A stretch of 13,235 nucleotides of DNA from an uncultured Flavobacteriales bacterium (GCA_946478775.1 CAMLDR010000119.1:1-13235); one strand, 5' to 3'. Positions 7,278-13,235 are shown, numbered from the stretch's first letter. Notes: generated from the sequence alone by a model not told the origin. Numbers and translations: made by a program.

Positions 7278-7726
7278 TTCCTTTTGACCAGCTTCCGGAT
7301 AATGCCCGTTTGTGGAGCTACCAGGCAGATCGCAAACTCACTCCAACAGAAAAAGTGTGGATAGCAGAAATCCTTCCTCCATTCTTAACCGATTGGGCTG
7401 CACACGGTGCAAAGCTCAATGCATACGGAGAAGTAGTGGGCGATTACCATTTGGTACTGGTTGTCAATGAAGACCAGGCAAATGCTTCCGGTTGTTCCAT
7501 TGATAGTTCTGTCAGATTCATAAAACATTTAGAGAAAGAATTGGGAATTTCCTTCTTCAACCGCTTAAAGATGCTGGTGGACAATGGACAAGAGGAATTT
7601 TTCACATCTTACTCAGAGTTAGATCAATTAGACCCGAACGCACTGGTTTACAACAATATGGTGATGTCGGTAGGAGAGTGGAAAAAATCCTGGAAAGTTC
7701 CGGTATCGACTTTAGTTGCTCATTAA
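7274..7726 (+). CDS. Conserved small Bacteroidota protein commonly labelled 'ABC transporter ATPase' (function unknown)
   Basis: This 150-residue protein matches a family I recognise from Flavobacteriia, which many annotations call 'ABC transporter ATPase'. The recognisable landmarks are the N-terminal LPDNARLWSYQADRKL, WAAHGAKL near residue 40, ASGCSIDSSVRFI near residue 71-83, and a C-terminal WKVP. There is no Walker A (GxxxxGK[ST]), no LSGGQ signature and no Walker B, so the ATPase label is not supported. No signal peptide or membrane helix is visible, so it is probably cytoplasmic. The conserved Cys in GCSID may be functional. The 4-nt overlap with the CCG-domain gene and its position as last gene of the run suggest a role linked to that redox module, but this is inference. 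Confidence 0.8.
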   Translation: MIPFDQLPDNARLWSYQADRKLTPTEKVWIAEILPPFLTDWAAHGAKLNAYGEVVGDYHLVLVVNEDQANASGCSIDSSVRFIKHLEKELGISFFNRLKMLVDNGQEEFFTSYSELDQLDPNALVYNNMVMSVGEWKKSWKVPVSTLVAH

Positions 7727-7764
7727 AAGGCATTTCGACTGCGCTCAATGACCTTTTACTTTTT
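7724..7764. terminator. Hairpin terminator shared by converging genes, possibly a repeat-derived palindrome
   Basis: TAAAAGGCATT at 7724-7734 pairs with AATG (7747-7750) and CCTTTTA (7752-7758), leaving one bulged A and a 12-nt loop. A T-rich tail follows on the plus strand, and the A-run on the other side gives a short T-run for minus-strand transcripts. The left arm includes the stop codon of the gene ending at 7726; the tail overlaps the stop of the minus-strand gene ending at 7763. Bidirectional termination is expected. The central sequence (TTCGACTGCGCTCAATGACC) resembles a dispersed palindrome I recall from many Bacteroidota genomes. Confidence 0.65.
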
Positions 7765-8800
7765 ATTTCGTCACTTCTTTCGCTTTCTTCTCCGCAGCCT
7801 CGCGGGCTTCCTTCTTCTTGCTCACATTTAAGCGCACTCCTCCAACAATTCTCAGATTGTAAAAGGTTTGCTGGTAAGTGAAGTCATTGAATGCAATGGA
7901 TTTATTGTCAAAATCGGTAACGAACAGGATGAAATACTTGGGTTTATTGATTCCGCCTATGAGTTTGATATCCACACGTGGTGCAAGTCCGAGGAAACTT
8001 CTGGTGGTGCTTCCGAAAGTATAAATCTTGGATTGAAGTACAAGACCTAAACCTCCCATGATACCGATTTGGAACATCCGCCACCTGCGTACATATGCGT
8101 AACCCGGAACAACTCCCACATCAAAAGCGGCAATCAGATTGGAAGAGGTTTTACTTTCAGCCGTATCCTGCAGTTCGATAGGAAGAAGGGATTGATTGGA
8201 TGAAATTCCGTGGTAATTCGTAGTGTATTTCAGATAGAATGTCCTCACATCGCGTTGATAGGATGCTGTTTTTCCTTTGAAAGCAGCCATTTTGAATTCA
8301 TTCTTGAAGAATTGCCAGGCATTGATGGAAAAACTGGCAGCATTGATGTCTTCCCGGATTAAATTGGGATTGTCGGGACTGATCGTATCGTTCCAGCGGT
8401 CGGCATTTTTCATCGCGTATCCCTGGTAAATATGCGAATCAAAATCAAAGTACATGTTCTTGAAGCTGAAATCAAAACCGAAATCATAATACTGCGTTTT
8501 CCCGAATTTATTCTTCGAACGAACAGAGTTTGGCAGGGTAATCCCGAATCGCAGCGACATCCATTTGTAAGAAAAACCAAAACCCAGAACAGGATTGAAG
8601 TTGTTTCTGAATTTCACGCGTTTGATCTCTTCTGAAAAAGGGTAGGCAATAGACATCGGGGCCGTGCTCCATCCAAAATCGGAATAGAGGACCAAACGGC
8701 TTCTATATTTTTCATAAGGCAATAAAGTATCTGTATCCTGGCTGTGAGCTTCAGATACAAACACACTTAAAAATACTATGAGAATAGCTATTCTATTCAT
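7763..8800 (-). CDS. DUF4421-like outer-membrane beta-barrel protein
   Basis: This 345-residue protein has a clean signal peptide at 1-20 (MNRI, hydrophobic core, then SEAHS). Amphipathic, aromatic-rich strands follow, separated by polar turns, as in an outer-membrane barrel. Landmarks are LVLYSDFGWS (36-45), FNPVLGFGFSYKW (68-80), the strand pair around YYDFGFDFSFKNMYFDFD (104-121), FDVGVVPGYAYV (226-237) and YNLRIVGGVRLNV (314-326). I believe these fit the DUF4421 family; its function is not known. After the last strand comes an unusual charged tail (about 327-345) rich in Lys, Glu and Ala, which is atypical because barrels usually end on an aromatic residue. The start ATG at 8800 is chosen over a longer upstream extension because it opens the signal peptide. 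It overlaps the stop of the upstream peptidase gene by 8 bp, so the two are probably translationally coupled. Confidence 0.72.
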   Translation of the reverse strand: MNRIAILIVFLSVFVSEAHSQDTDTLLPYEKYRSRLVLYSDFGWSTAPMSIAYPFSEEIKRVKFRNNFNPVLGFGFSYKWMSLRFGITLPNSVRSKNKFGKTQYYDFGFDFSFKNMYFDFDSHIYQGYAMKNADRWNDTISPDNPNLIREDINAASFSINAWQFFKNEFKMAAFKGKTASYQRDVRTFYLKYTTNYHGISSNQSLLPIELQDTAESKTSSNLIAAFDVGVVPGYAYVRRWRMFQIGIMGGLGLVLQSKIYTFGSTTRSFLGLAPRVDIKLIGGINKPKYFILFVTDFDNKSIAFNDFTYQQTFYNLRIVGGVRLNVSKKKEAREAAEKKAKEVTK

Positions 8801-10895
8801 TAATCCCTTGTATCGAACACAAAAATGCGAATTCTTTTGCAACCTCCAGTCTTTCTGTTGATCTTCCCGAACCACCTCCATGTCCTGCACTCATTGTACA
8901 ATCGAACAGGATCGGAGCAGTTCCCGTGTTGTATTTTCTTAATTTCGCCACCCATTTCAGCGGTTCCCAATACTGGACCTGTGAATCGTGGTAACCGGTT
9001 GTTATCAGCATTGCCGGGTAATCCATTTTCCGCACATGATCGTATGGAGAATAGCTCAGCATATACCAATAAGCGTCTTCTTCGTTCGGATTTCCCCATT
9101 CTTCATATTCTCCCACTGTAAGCGGAATGCTTTCATCCAGCATGGTAGAAATCACATCCACGAAAGCCACATTGGCAACCACTCCTTTAAAAAGATAAGG
9201 AGCCATATTTGTTACAGCACCCATCAATAAACCACCGGCACTTCCGCCTTGTGCATAAATGGAATTCGGATCACAATATCCTTTCAGGGCCATCCATTCT
9301 GCTGCATTGATAAAATCGGTGAAGGTGTTTCGTTTGTGATTTAATTTTCCGTCCTGATACCAGTTTTCGCCCAGAAATTTTCCTCCGCGGATATGAGCAA
9401 TGGCGTAAACAAAACCTCTGTCCAATAAACTGAGGCGTGTTGCTGAAAAAGCCGCCGGAATAGTTACGCCGTAGCTTCCATAGCCATAGAGCAGGAGCGG
9501 AGCTTTCTTCCGATCGATTCCTTTCTTGTAAACAATAGAGATCGGGATTTTTTGTCCGTCGTTTGCTATGGCCCAAATTCTTGTTGAAACGTAGTTTGCA
9601 GGATCAAAGCTTTTATCGATCAGCGTTTTTTGGAAGAATAATACGGAAGTCCTGGTTTCAACGTCGTATTTATAGATCGAACTGGGACTGGTCAGAGAAG
9701 TGTAATGGTAATTCACCACTTTGGATTCGTAGTTGTCATTGAAGCTGAAATTGAGTTCATAAACTTCTTCCGGCATGGAGATGACGGAGAAATTAGTCGC
9801 GTTCAGATTTCCAACTGAGATTTCGGTTCTTCCCATTTTTCGCGACTGAACTGCCAGGAAATTTTTGAACACCTCGATCTCCTCCAGGTAAACATCCGGA
9901 TTGTGTGCAATCAATACTTCACAGCTTTGGATGGAAGCAGGAATCGCTTTGGAAAATACCAGTTTCCGGTTCGGACTGTTTTGATTGGTTACAATGTAAA
10001 AACCTGATTCATGGTGGCTCACTTCATATAAATGGTCTTTCTCCCGTTTTAAGAAACACGTGGCTTTCTCAGCCGGTTTGTCCGCTTCGATCATCCATGT
10101 TTCCGAGCTGGTACTGCTGACCGAATGGACCAGGATGAATTTTTTATCCAGCGTTTTGGTAAGGTAAACATAAAAACGCTCGTCCTTTTCTTCAAAGATC
10201 AACTCATCTTTTGAACTACTCGTCCCCAAAACATGTTTGTAGATCCGGAATTCGCGCAGGGTATTGGGATCTTTCTTTACGTAGAAAAGCGTTTTGTTGT
10301 CGTTTGCCCAGAGTACACTTCCATCCGTATTCGGAATTTGTTCCTTCAAGACCTTGCCGGTTTTATTTTCACGGACTGAAATGATGTAATTGCGCCGGCC
10401 GATCTTGTCTTGTGAAAAAGCAGTCAGTTCATTATTCGGAGAAACAGCGAAATCTCCCAGGGAGTAGTACTCGTGGCCCTTTGCCATTTCATTCTCATCA
10501 AAAAAAACGGTTTCCTTGCTGCCTTCGATCAGGATGAGTTGCCTGTAATCCTTGTCTTTTATCTGACGCCATTGGAACAACCTTCCCTGGACTTCAAAAG
10601 GAGCACTTGTTTCTTCCGGGTTGATCCGCTGATCGAATTCTTTTAGAAAAGTATTCACCAGGTTTTGCTTTTGATCAAAGAATCGGTTCGAATAACTATT
10701 TTCTTCTGCGATGTAATCCAGTACGGGCTTTGAATCGCGTTCGTTCATCCAGAAATAAGGATCCATCCGGACATGATTGTGCTTAACAAGCTCTTGGGGG
10801 ATTTCCTTAGCTATTGGGAATGGTGACTGACTTTGTGAATTCACGATAAATGGAATAAATGAAAACAATGAAAATAATCGGAGAAAATGCTTCAT
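8793..10895 (-). CDS. ptrB: Oligopeptidase B-like serine peptidase (S9 prolyl oligopeptidase family), exported
   Basis: This 700-residue protein is a member of the prolyl oligopeptidase family that cleaves short peptides. The N-terminal propeller part opens with DPYFWMNERDSKPVLDYI (45-62) and runs to about 430. The alpha/beta-hydrolase part follows, with GYGSYG (471-476), IRGG (502-505), NTFTDF (523-528), the nucleophile Ser552 in GGSAGG, Asp637 in GYHDSQVQYWEP and His672 in GHGGG. The GEYEEWGNP segment keeps Glu596 and Glu598, corresponding to the acidic pair that gives oligopeptidase B its preference for Lys/Arg at P1, so a trypsin-like specificity is predicted. Residues 1-20 look like a signal peptide, whereas the well-studied enterobacterial enzyme is cytoplasmic, so this one is probably periplasmic. 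Length fits the family. The stop TAG at 8795-8793 lies inside the start of the downstream DUF4421-like gene. Confidence 0.9.
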   Translation of the reverse strand: MKHFLRLFSLFSFIPFIVNSQSQSPFPIAKEIPQELVKHNHVRMDPYFWMNERDSKPVLDYIAEENSYSNRFFDQKQNLVNTFLKEFDQRINPEETSAPFEVQGRLFQWRQIKDKDYRQLILIEGSKETVFFDENEMAKGHEYYSLGDFAVSPNNELTAFSQDKIGRRNYIISVRENKTGKVLKEQIPNTDGSVLWANDNKTLFYVKKDPNTLREFRIYKHVLGTSSSKDELIFEEKDERFYVYLTKTLDKKFILVHSVSSTSSETWMIEADKPAEKATCFLKREKDHLYEVSHHESGFYIVTNQNSPNRKLVFSKAIPASIQSCEVLIAHNPDVYLEEIEVFKNFLAVQSRKMGRTEISVGNLNATNFSVISMPEEVYELNFSFNDNYESKVVNYHYTSLTSPSSIYKYDVETRTSVLFFQKTLIDKSFDPANYVSTRIWAIANDGQKIPISIVYKKGIDRKKAPLLLYGYGSYGVTIPAAFSATRLSLLDRGFVYAIAHIRGGKFLGENWYQDGKLNHKRNTFTDFINAAEWMALKGYCDPNSIYAQGGSAGGLLMGAVTNMAPYLFKGVVANVAFVDVISTMLDESIPLTVGEYEEWGNPNEEDAYWYMLSYSPYDHVRKMDYPAMLITTGYHDSQVQYWEPLKWVAKLRKYNTGTAPILFDCTMSAGHGGGSGRSTERLEVAKEFAFLCSIQGINE

Positions 10896-10899
10896 GCTA

Positions 10900-10907
10900 C
10901 AAATTTA
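10900..10907 (-). promoter_or_regulatory. Candidate -7 box for the oligopeptidase B gene
   Basis: The minus strand reads TAAATTTG, an exact TAnnTTTG match, ending only 4 nt before the peptidase ATG at 10895. If used, transcription would begin at or next to the start codon, giving a leaderless or nearly leaderless message. No TTG -33 element is found at the usual spacing. Confidence 0.3.
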
Positions 10908-10925
10908 AGAGAAGTCTTTTAAGAA

Positions 10926-10958
10926 TTGTGGGTCGGTTTCGGGAGTTTATTAACTTTG
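10926..10958 (+). promoter_or_regulatory. Candidate promoter of the methyltransferase gene
   Basis: A TTG at 10926-10928 is followed after 22 nt by TAACTTTG at 10951-10958, an exact match to the Bacteroidota -33/-7 pair TTG-N17-23-TAnnTTTG. The start codon at 10964 lies only 5 nt after the -7 box, so the message is predicted to be leaderless or nearly so. It lies back to back with the candidate peptidase promoter. Confidence 0.45.
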
Positions 10959-10963
10959 TTTTC

Positions 10964-11737
10964 ATGAAAAAAGCATATAAGTTTCTTCTGAATAAATTAC
11001 CAAGGCCGCTTTTAATTCGTTTGAGCTACGTTTTTAAGTTCTTCGCGCCTTTAATTTATAAGGGAGATCAGGTGGAATGTCCGGTATGTGAACGCAAATT
11101 CAAAAAGTTCTTATCCTATGGATCTGATGTGGCACATCGGGAAAATGTGCTTTGTCCGTATGACCTGACATTGGAAAGACACCGTTTGATGTGGCTTTAT
11201 CTAAAAAGAGAAAGCAATTTCTTCACTGCCGACAAATTAAAAGTCCTTCACATTGCACCTGAACAATGCTTTCATAAAAAGTTCAAGAACCAGAAAAACC
11301 TGGATTATTTGACCGGAGATTTGGTTTCACCGATAGCCGATATGCATTTTGACCTGCATCACATTCCGTTGGAAGACAATCGGTTTGATGTGGTGTTTTG
11401 TAATCACGTGATGGAACATGTGGACGATGCCCTGCAGTGTATGAAGGAACTGTATCGTGTAATGGCTCCGGGCGCATGGGGAATTATGCAGGTTCCGCAG
11501 GATATTACGCGCGAAGAAACTTACGAAGACTGGAGTATCACTTCTCCTGAAGAGCGCGAGAAACATTTTTGGCAGAAAGACCACGTGCGTTTATTTGGAA
11601 GGGATTATCCGCAATGGCTGGAAAGAGCAGGCTTTGAAGTGGAAGTTGCTTTTGCCAATAATCCGCTTCCCGATGAAGAGATTGAGCGCTACAGGCTGAT
11701 TAAAGACGAAGCACTTTATATTGTCAGAAAAAAATAA
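10964..11737 (+). CDS. Class I SAM-dependent methyltransferase with N-terminal cysteine motif
   Basis: This 257-residue protein has an N-terminal basic/hydrophobic stretch, then a zinc-ribbon-like motif with Cys39 and Cys42 (CPVC) and Cys64 (LCPYD), followed by ERHRLMWLYL (71-80). The methyltransferase fold (Methyltransf_11 type) begins at about 92: VLHIAPE (94-100) is motif I, with a less usual Ala-Pro-Glu instead of the Gly-rich loop. YLTGDL follows (115-120), then FDVVFCNHVMEHVDD (141-155) with the typical HVLEH-like post-motif, then LYRVMAPGAWGIMQVP (163-178). The substrate is not evident. The start is ATG 10964 rather than the in-frame ATG at 10859: the extension would overlap the divergent peptidase gene and cover the promoter at 10926-10958. 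It appears to be a monocistronic gene, with a hairpin right after its stop. Confidence 0.83.
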   Translation: MKKAYKFLLNKLPRPLLIRLSYVFKFFAPLIYKGDQVECPVCERKFKKFLSYGSDVAHRENVLCPYDLTLERHRLMWLYLKRESNFFTADKLKVLHIAPEQCFHKKFKNQKNLDYLTGDLVSPIADMHFDLHHIPLEDNRFDVVFCNHVMEHVDDALQCMKELYRVMAPGAWGIMQVPQDITREETYEDWSITSPEEREKHFWQKDHVRLFGRDYPQWLERAGFEVEVAFANNPLPDEEIERYRLIKDEALYIVRKK

Positions 11738-11739
11738 GA

Positions 11740-11754
11740 AAAAGCGTAGCTTTT
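11740..11754 (+). terminator. Hairpin just after the methyltransferase stop
   Basis: AAAAGC pairs with GCTTTT around a 3-nt loop, beginning 2 nt after the stop codon, with the T-run forming the descending arm. It is short but well placed for an intrinsic terminator. It is the first of three consecutive inverted repeats in this gap. Confidence 0.4.
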
Positions 11755-11761
11755 GATTCAG

Positions 11762-11777
11762 TCCCGGATATCCGGGA
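11762..11777. repeat. Perfect 16-nt palindrome TCCCGGATATCCGGGA
   Basis: This is a perfect inverted repeat without spacer and is GC-rich in an otherwise AT-rich gap. No T-run follows directly, so it is not a standard terminator by itself. It could be a protein-binding site or a structured RNA element. Confidence 0.6.
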
Positions 11778-11810
11778 TTAGTGCAGCTTTTGCTTTTGAA
11801 GACTAAAAAA

Positions 11811-11833
11811 ATGCTTGATAAAGCATGGTTTTT
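11811..11833 (+). terminator. Rho-independent terminator-like hairpin before the cytochrome c peroxidase gene
   Basis: ATGCTT (11811-11816) pairs with AAGCAT (11821-11826) around a GATA loop; six A precede it and GG plus five T follow. This is the best-formed terminator in the methyltransferase/peroxidase gap and probably insulates the two genes. Its T-run supplies the candidate -33 TTTG of the next promoter. Confidence 0.55.
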
Positions 11834-11865
11834 GAGGCGCTTTTCCTTTTTTCATAGTAACTTAG
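11831..11865 (+). promoter_or_regulatory. Candidate promoter of the cytochrome c peroxidase gene
   Basis: TTTG at 11831-11834 and TAACTTAG at 11858-11865 (one mismatch to TAnnTTTG) are 23 nt apart, at the edge of the usual spacing. The -7 box lies 13 nt before the ATG, giving a very short leader. Confidence 0.3.
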
Positions 11866-11878
11866 AAGTTAAGGTGTT

Positions 11879-12871
11879 ATGAATTTCAATAAACAATTTT
11901 TTTTTCTGGCTCTCCTGATTTTGATGATTGGGTGGAGATGCGCTGGTCCGGACGAAAAACCGGTACTTGTGAAAAAGTGGCTTAGCGGAGTCGAAGTACC
12001 TTTTCCGGTGGATAATCCGATTACTGCAAAGAAAATTGCCTTCGGAAAAAAACTCTTCTTTGATAAGCGCTTATCGGCAAACAATGAAATTTCCTGCGCC
12101 ACTTGCCACAATCCTGCAAAGGCCTTTACGGATGGTTTGCCCAAAAGCAGGGGCGTAAACGGGGAAACCGCTCTACGGAATGCTCCGAGCCTGTTGAACA
12201 GTTCTTACTTCAAAAGTTATATGTACGATGGCGAAGTGAAGACCCTGGAAGAGCAGGTTTTGGTCCCGATCCAGGATCACCTGGAAATGGGGAGTTCCAT
12301 GAAAGAAGTCCTGGATAAACTTTCCAAAGATCCCGAGTACAAACAATTGGCCAAAACGCTTTTTAACAGGGAATTGGATGCATACGTGATCACCCGGGCA
12401 ATCAGTACCTTTGAAAGATCATTAATAAGCAGGAAAAGTAAATTCGACCGATACAGGGCAGGAGAGAAGCAGGCTTTAAACCAAAATGAACTGGCAGGAT
12501 GGCGTTTATTCTCTCAAAAGCTGTATTGTACCAAATGCCATTCGGGTCCTGATTTCACGAACTACGCTGTTGTCAGCAACGGACTTTATAGCGATTACGG
12601 AGTAGATGCCGGTAGATTCCGGATTCACGGTTTGGAGAAAGATAGAGGTACGTTTAAAGTTCCGGGTTTGCGGAATGTATCATTAACGGCTCCTTATATG
12701 CATGACGGGAGTATTCAGACCTTAAAAGAGGTCATTCTGCATTATTCGAAAGGCGGAGAAGCTTTTCCCAATAAATCCCGCATCATAAAACCATTTCAAT
12801 TAACTGATTTGGAAATCAATCAATTAGAATCCTTTTTGCGAGCTTTAACGGACACGTCTTTTATAAAATAA
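11879..12871 (+). CDS. Di-heme cytochrome c peroxidase
   Basis: This 330-residue periplasmic enzyme of the CCP/MauG superfamily reduces hydrogen peroxide to water with electrons from a small cytochrome or similar donor. There are two c-type heme sites: Cys73-Cys76-His77 (CATCH) and Cys217-Cys220-His221 (CTKCH). Met274 in APYMHDGS matches the distal methionine ligand of the electron-accepting heme in true peroxidases, whereas MauG has a tyrosine, so peroxidase is favoured. Other family marks are RNAPSLLNSSYF (100-111), EEQVLVPI (124-131) and TFKVPGLRNV (258-267). An N-terminal hydrophobic segment (about 7-19) serves export. A Cys at 21 follows Gly-Trp-Arg, a poor lipobox, so lipidation is doubtful. 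The signal-peptide codons contain a run of nine T (11897-11905). It is flanked by hairpins upstream and stands alone before a sigma-factor gene. Confidence 0.92.
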   Translation: MNFNKQFFFLALLILMIGWRCAGPDEKPVLVKKWLSGVEVPFPVDNPITAKKIAFGKKLFFDKRLSANNEISCATCHNPAKAFTDGLPKSRGVNGETALRNAPSLLNSSYFKSYMYDGEVKTLEEQVLVPIQDHLEMGSSMKEVLDKLSKDPEYKQLAKTLFNRELDAYVITRAISTFERSLISRKSKFDRYRAGEKQALNQNELAGWRLFSQKLYCTKCHSGPDFTNYAVVSNGLYSDYGVDAGRFRIHGLEKDRGTFKVPGLRNVSLTAPYMHDGSIQTLKEVILHYSKGGEAFPNKSRIIKPFQLTDLEINQLESFLRALTDTSFIK

Positions 12872-13032
12872 AGTATAATTCTACTTAATTGATAGGACTA
12901 ATTGTCTTATTCGTCGAAAAACTGTTAAAAAAACGGTCGATAATTCCATATTTGATAATAAATTGAAAAATATCCCGTTATATTAGTTATACCCAATGCA
13001 AAAATTATGCAAACCCAAAATCCAAATATACC

Positions 13033-13235
13033 ATGGCAATTAATGTCTATTTCCACCAATCACCGGAACTGCTCCAGGAGGAGCAAGTATGGGTGATGCA
13101 GGCAAAGGAGGATCCGGCAAGATTCGAACCTTTGTACCGCAAGTATTATGATGCGATACTTCGCTATTTGAAACAACGCATGGAAGACCCGGAGCAAGCC
13201 CACGATGTCGCTTCGCAAGTCTTTATCAAGGCGAT
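13033..13235 (+). CDS. ECF-type RNA polymerase sigma-70 factor, C-terminus cut by window edge
   Basis: The frame from ATG 13033 is open to the right edge, giving 67 codons and two bases. The visible part is the start of sigma region 2: FEPLYRKYYDAILRYLKQR (32-50), then EDPEQAHDVASQVFIKA (51-67). This corresponds to the region 2.1-2.2 helices that bind RNA polymerase core and reads as in Bacteroidota ECF factors (more usual is DA.DvvQevFlk). The upstream ATGs at 12996 and 13007 are out of this frame, so 13033 is the only good start. CATATTTG at 12947-12954 is a one-mismatch -7 candidate but lacks a -33 partner. An anti-sigma partner would have to lie beyond the window. Confidence 0.8.
   Translation, partial: MAINVYFHQSPELLQEEQVWVMQAKEDPARFEPLYRKYYDAILRYLKQRMEDPEQAHDVASQVFIKA

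Noticed and set aside
7274..7726. ABC transporter ATPase
   Set aside because: No Walker A, signature or Walker B motif in 150 residues; kept as a family of unknown function.
8801..8890. Longer N-terminus for the DUF4421-like protein
   Set aside because: The extra 30 residues are charged, lie inside the peptidase coding region, and would bury the clear signal peptide that starts at 8800.
10859..10963. Longer N-terminus for the methyltransferase
   Set aside because: The extra 35 residues would overlap the divergent peptidase gene and cover the exact-match promoter at 10951-10958; the ATG at 10964 opens a better N-terminus.
11762..11777. The 16-nt palindrome as an intrinsic terminator
   Set aside because: No T-run follows; a better terminator lies at 11811-11833.
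11937..11947. Lipoprotein cysteine (Cys21) in the cytochrome c peroxidase
   Set aside because: The residues before the Cys are Gly-Trp-Arg; Arg at -1 does not fit a lipobox, so an ordinary export signal is preferred.
12871..12886. AAGTA/TACTT hairpin after the peroxidase stop
   Set aside because: Five A-T-rich pairs with no extended T-run; too weak to call.
1..13235. CRISPR array, tRNA, rRNA, insertion sequence or prophage genes
   Set aside because: No spaced direct repeats, no cloverleaf or rRNA-like stretches, and no transposase or phage motifs were seen on either strand.

Overview
This window looks like core chromosome from a Bacteroidota bacterium, most likely Flavobacteriales; a Crocinitomicaceae/Fluviicola-like source is only a guess. 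The evidence is the OstA/LptD type in which an N-terminal domain leads directly into a barrel, the amidase followed by an MCE gene, a DUF4421-like outer-membrane protein, a small family often called 'ABC transporter ATPase' in Flavobacteriia, the absence of Shine-Dalgarno sequences, and several -7 boxes of the Bacteroidota form TAnnTTTG. I see no rRNA, tRNA, CRISPR array or insertion sequence, and no gene-free stretch longer than 300 bases.

Layout. Positions 1-2223 (minus) hold most of an LPS-assembly protein LptD that runs off the left edge. Divergent from it is a tight plus-strand run from 2495 to 7726. It comprises an Amidase_3 N-acetylmuramoyl-L-alanine amidase, an MCE/MlaD lipid-transport protein, a membrane protein with two 4Fe-4S clusters, a small single-pass membrane protein of unknown function, a soluble protein with two cysteine-rich (CCG-type) domains, and the small 'ABC transporter ATPase' family protein, which has no ATPase motif. 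A hairpin terminator at 7724-7764 separates this run from a converging minus-strand pair. That pair is an exported oligopeptidase B and a DUF4421-like outer-membrane protein, which overlap by 8 bp. Divergent from the peptidase is a SAM-dependent methyltransferase (plus), then a di-heme cytochrome c peroxidase (plus), then the first 67 codons of an ECF sigma factor that runs off the right edge.

How the genes work together. The left half is envelope construction: LPS export, peptidoglycan cleavage and phospholipid/lipid transport. It is followed by a two-subunit electron-transfer module (membrane Fe-S subunit plus CCG subunit) that resembles the HdrE/HdrD or DsrM/DsrK logic. The right half is exported proteolysis, an outer-membrane barrel, periplasmic peroxide removal and a regulator.

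Most notable observation. A small AT-rich gene (6027-6476) sits between the two halves of the electron-transfer module. It is bounded by an imperfect 12-13 nt direct repeat that copies the start region of the downstream gene, which looks like an insertion scar. I do not see a clearly new multi-gene system in this window. The other findings are small-scale: promoters placed at the start codon, stacked hairpins, a T9 tract and TTG starts.
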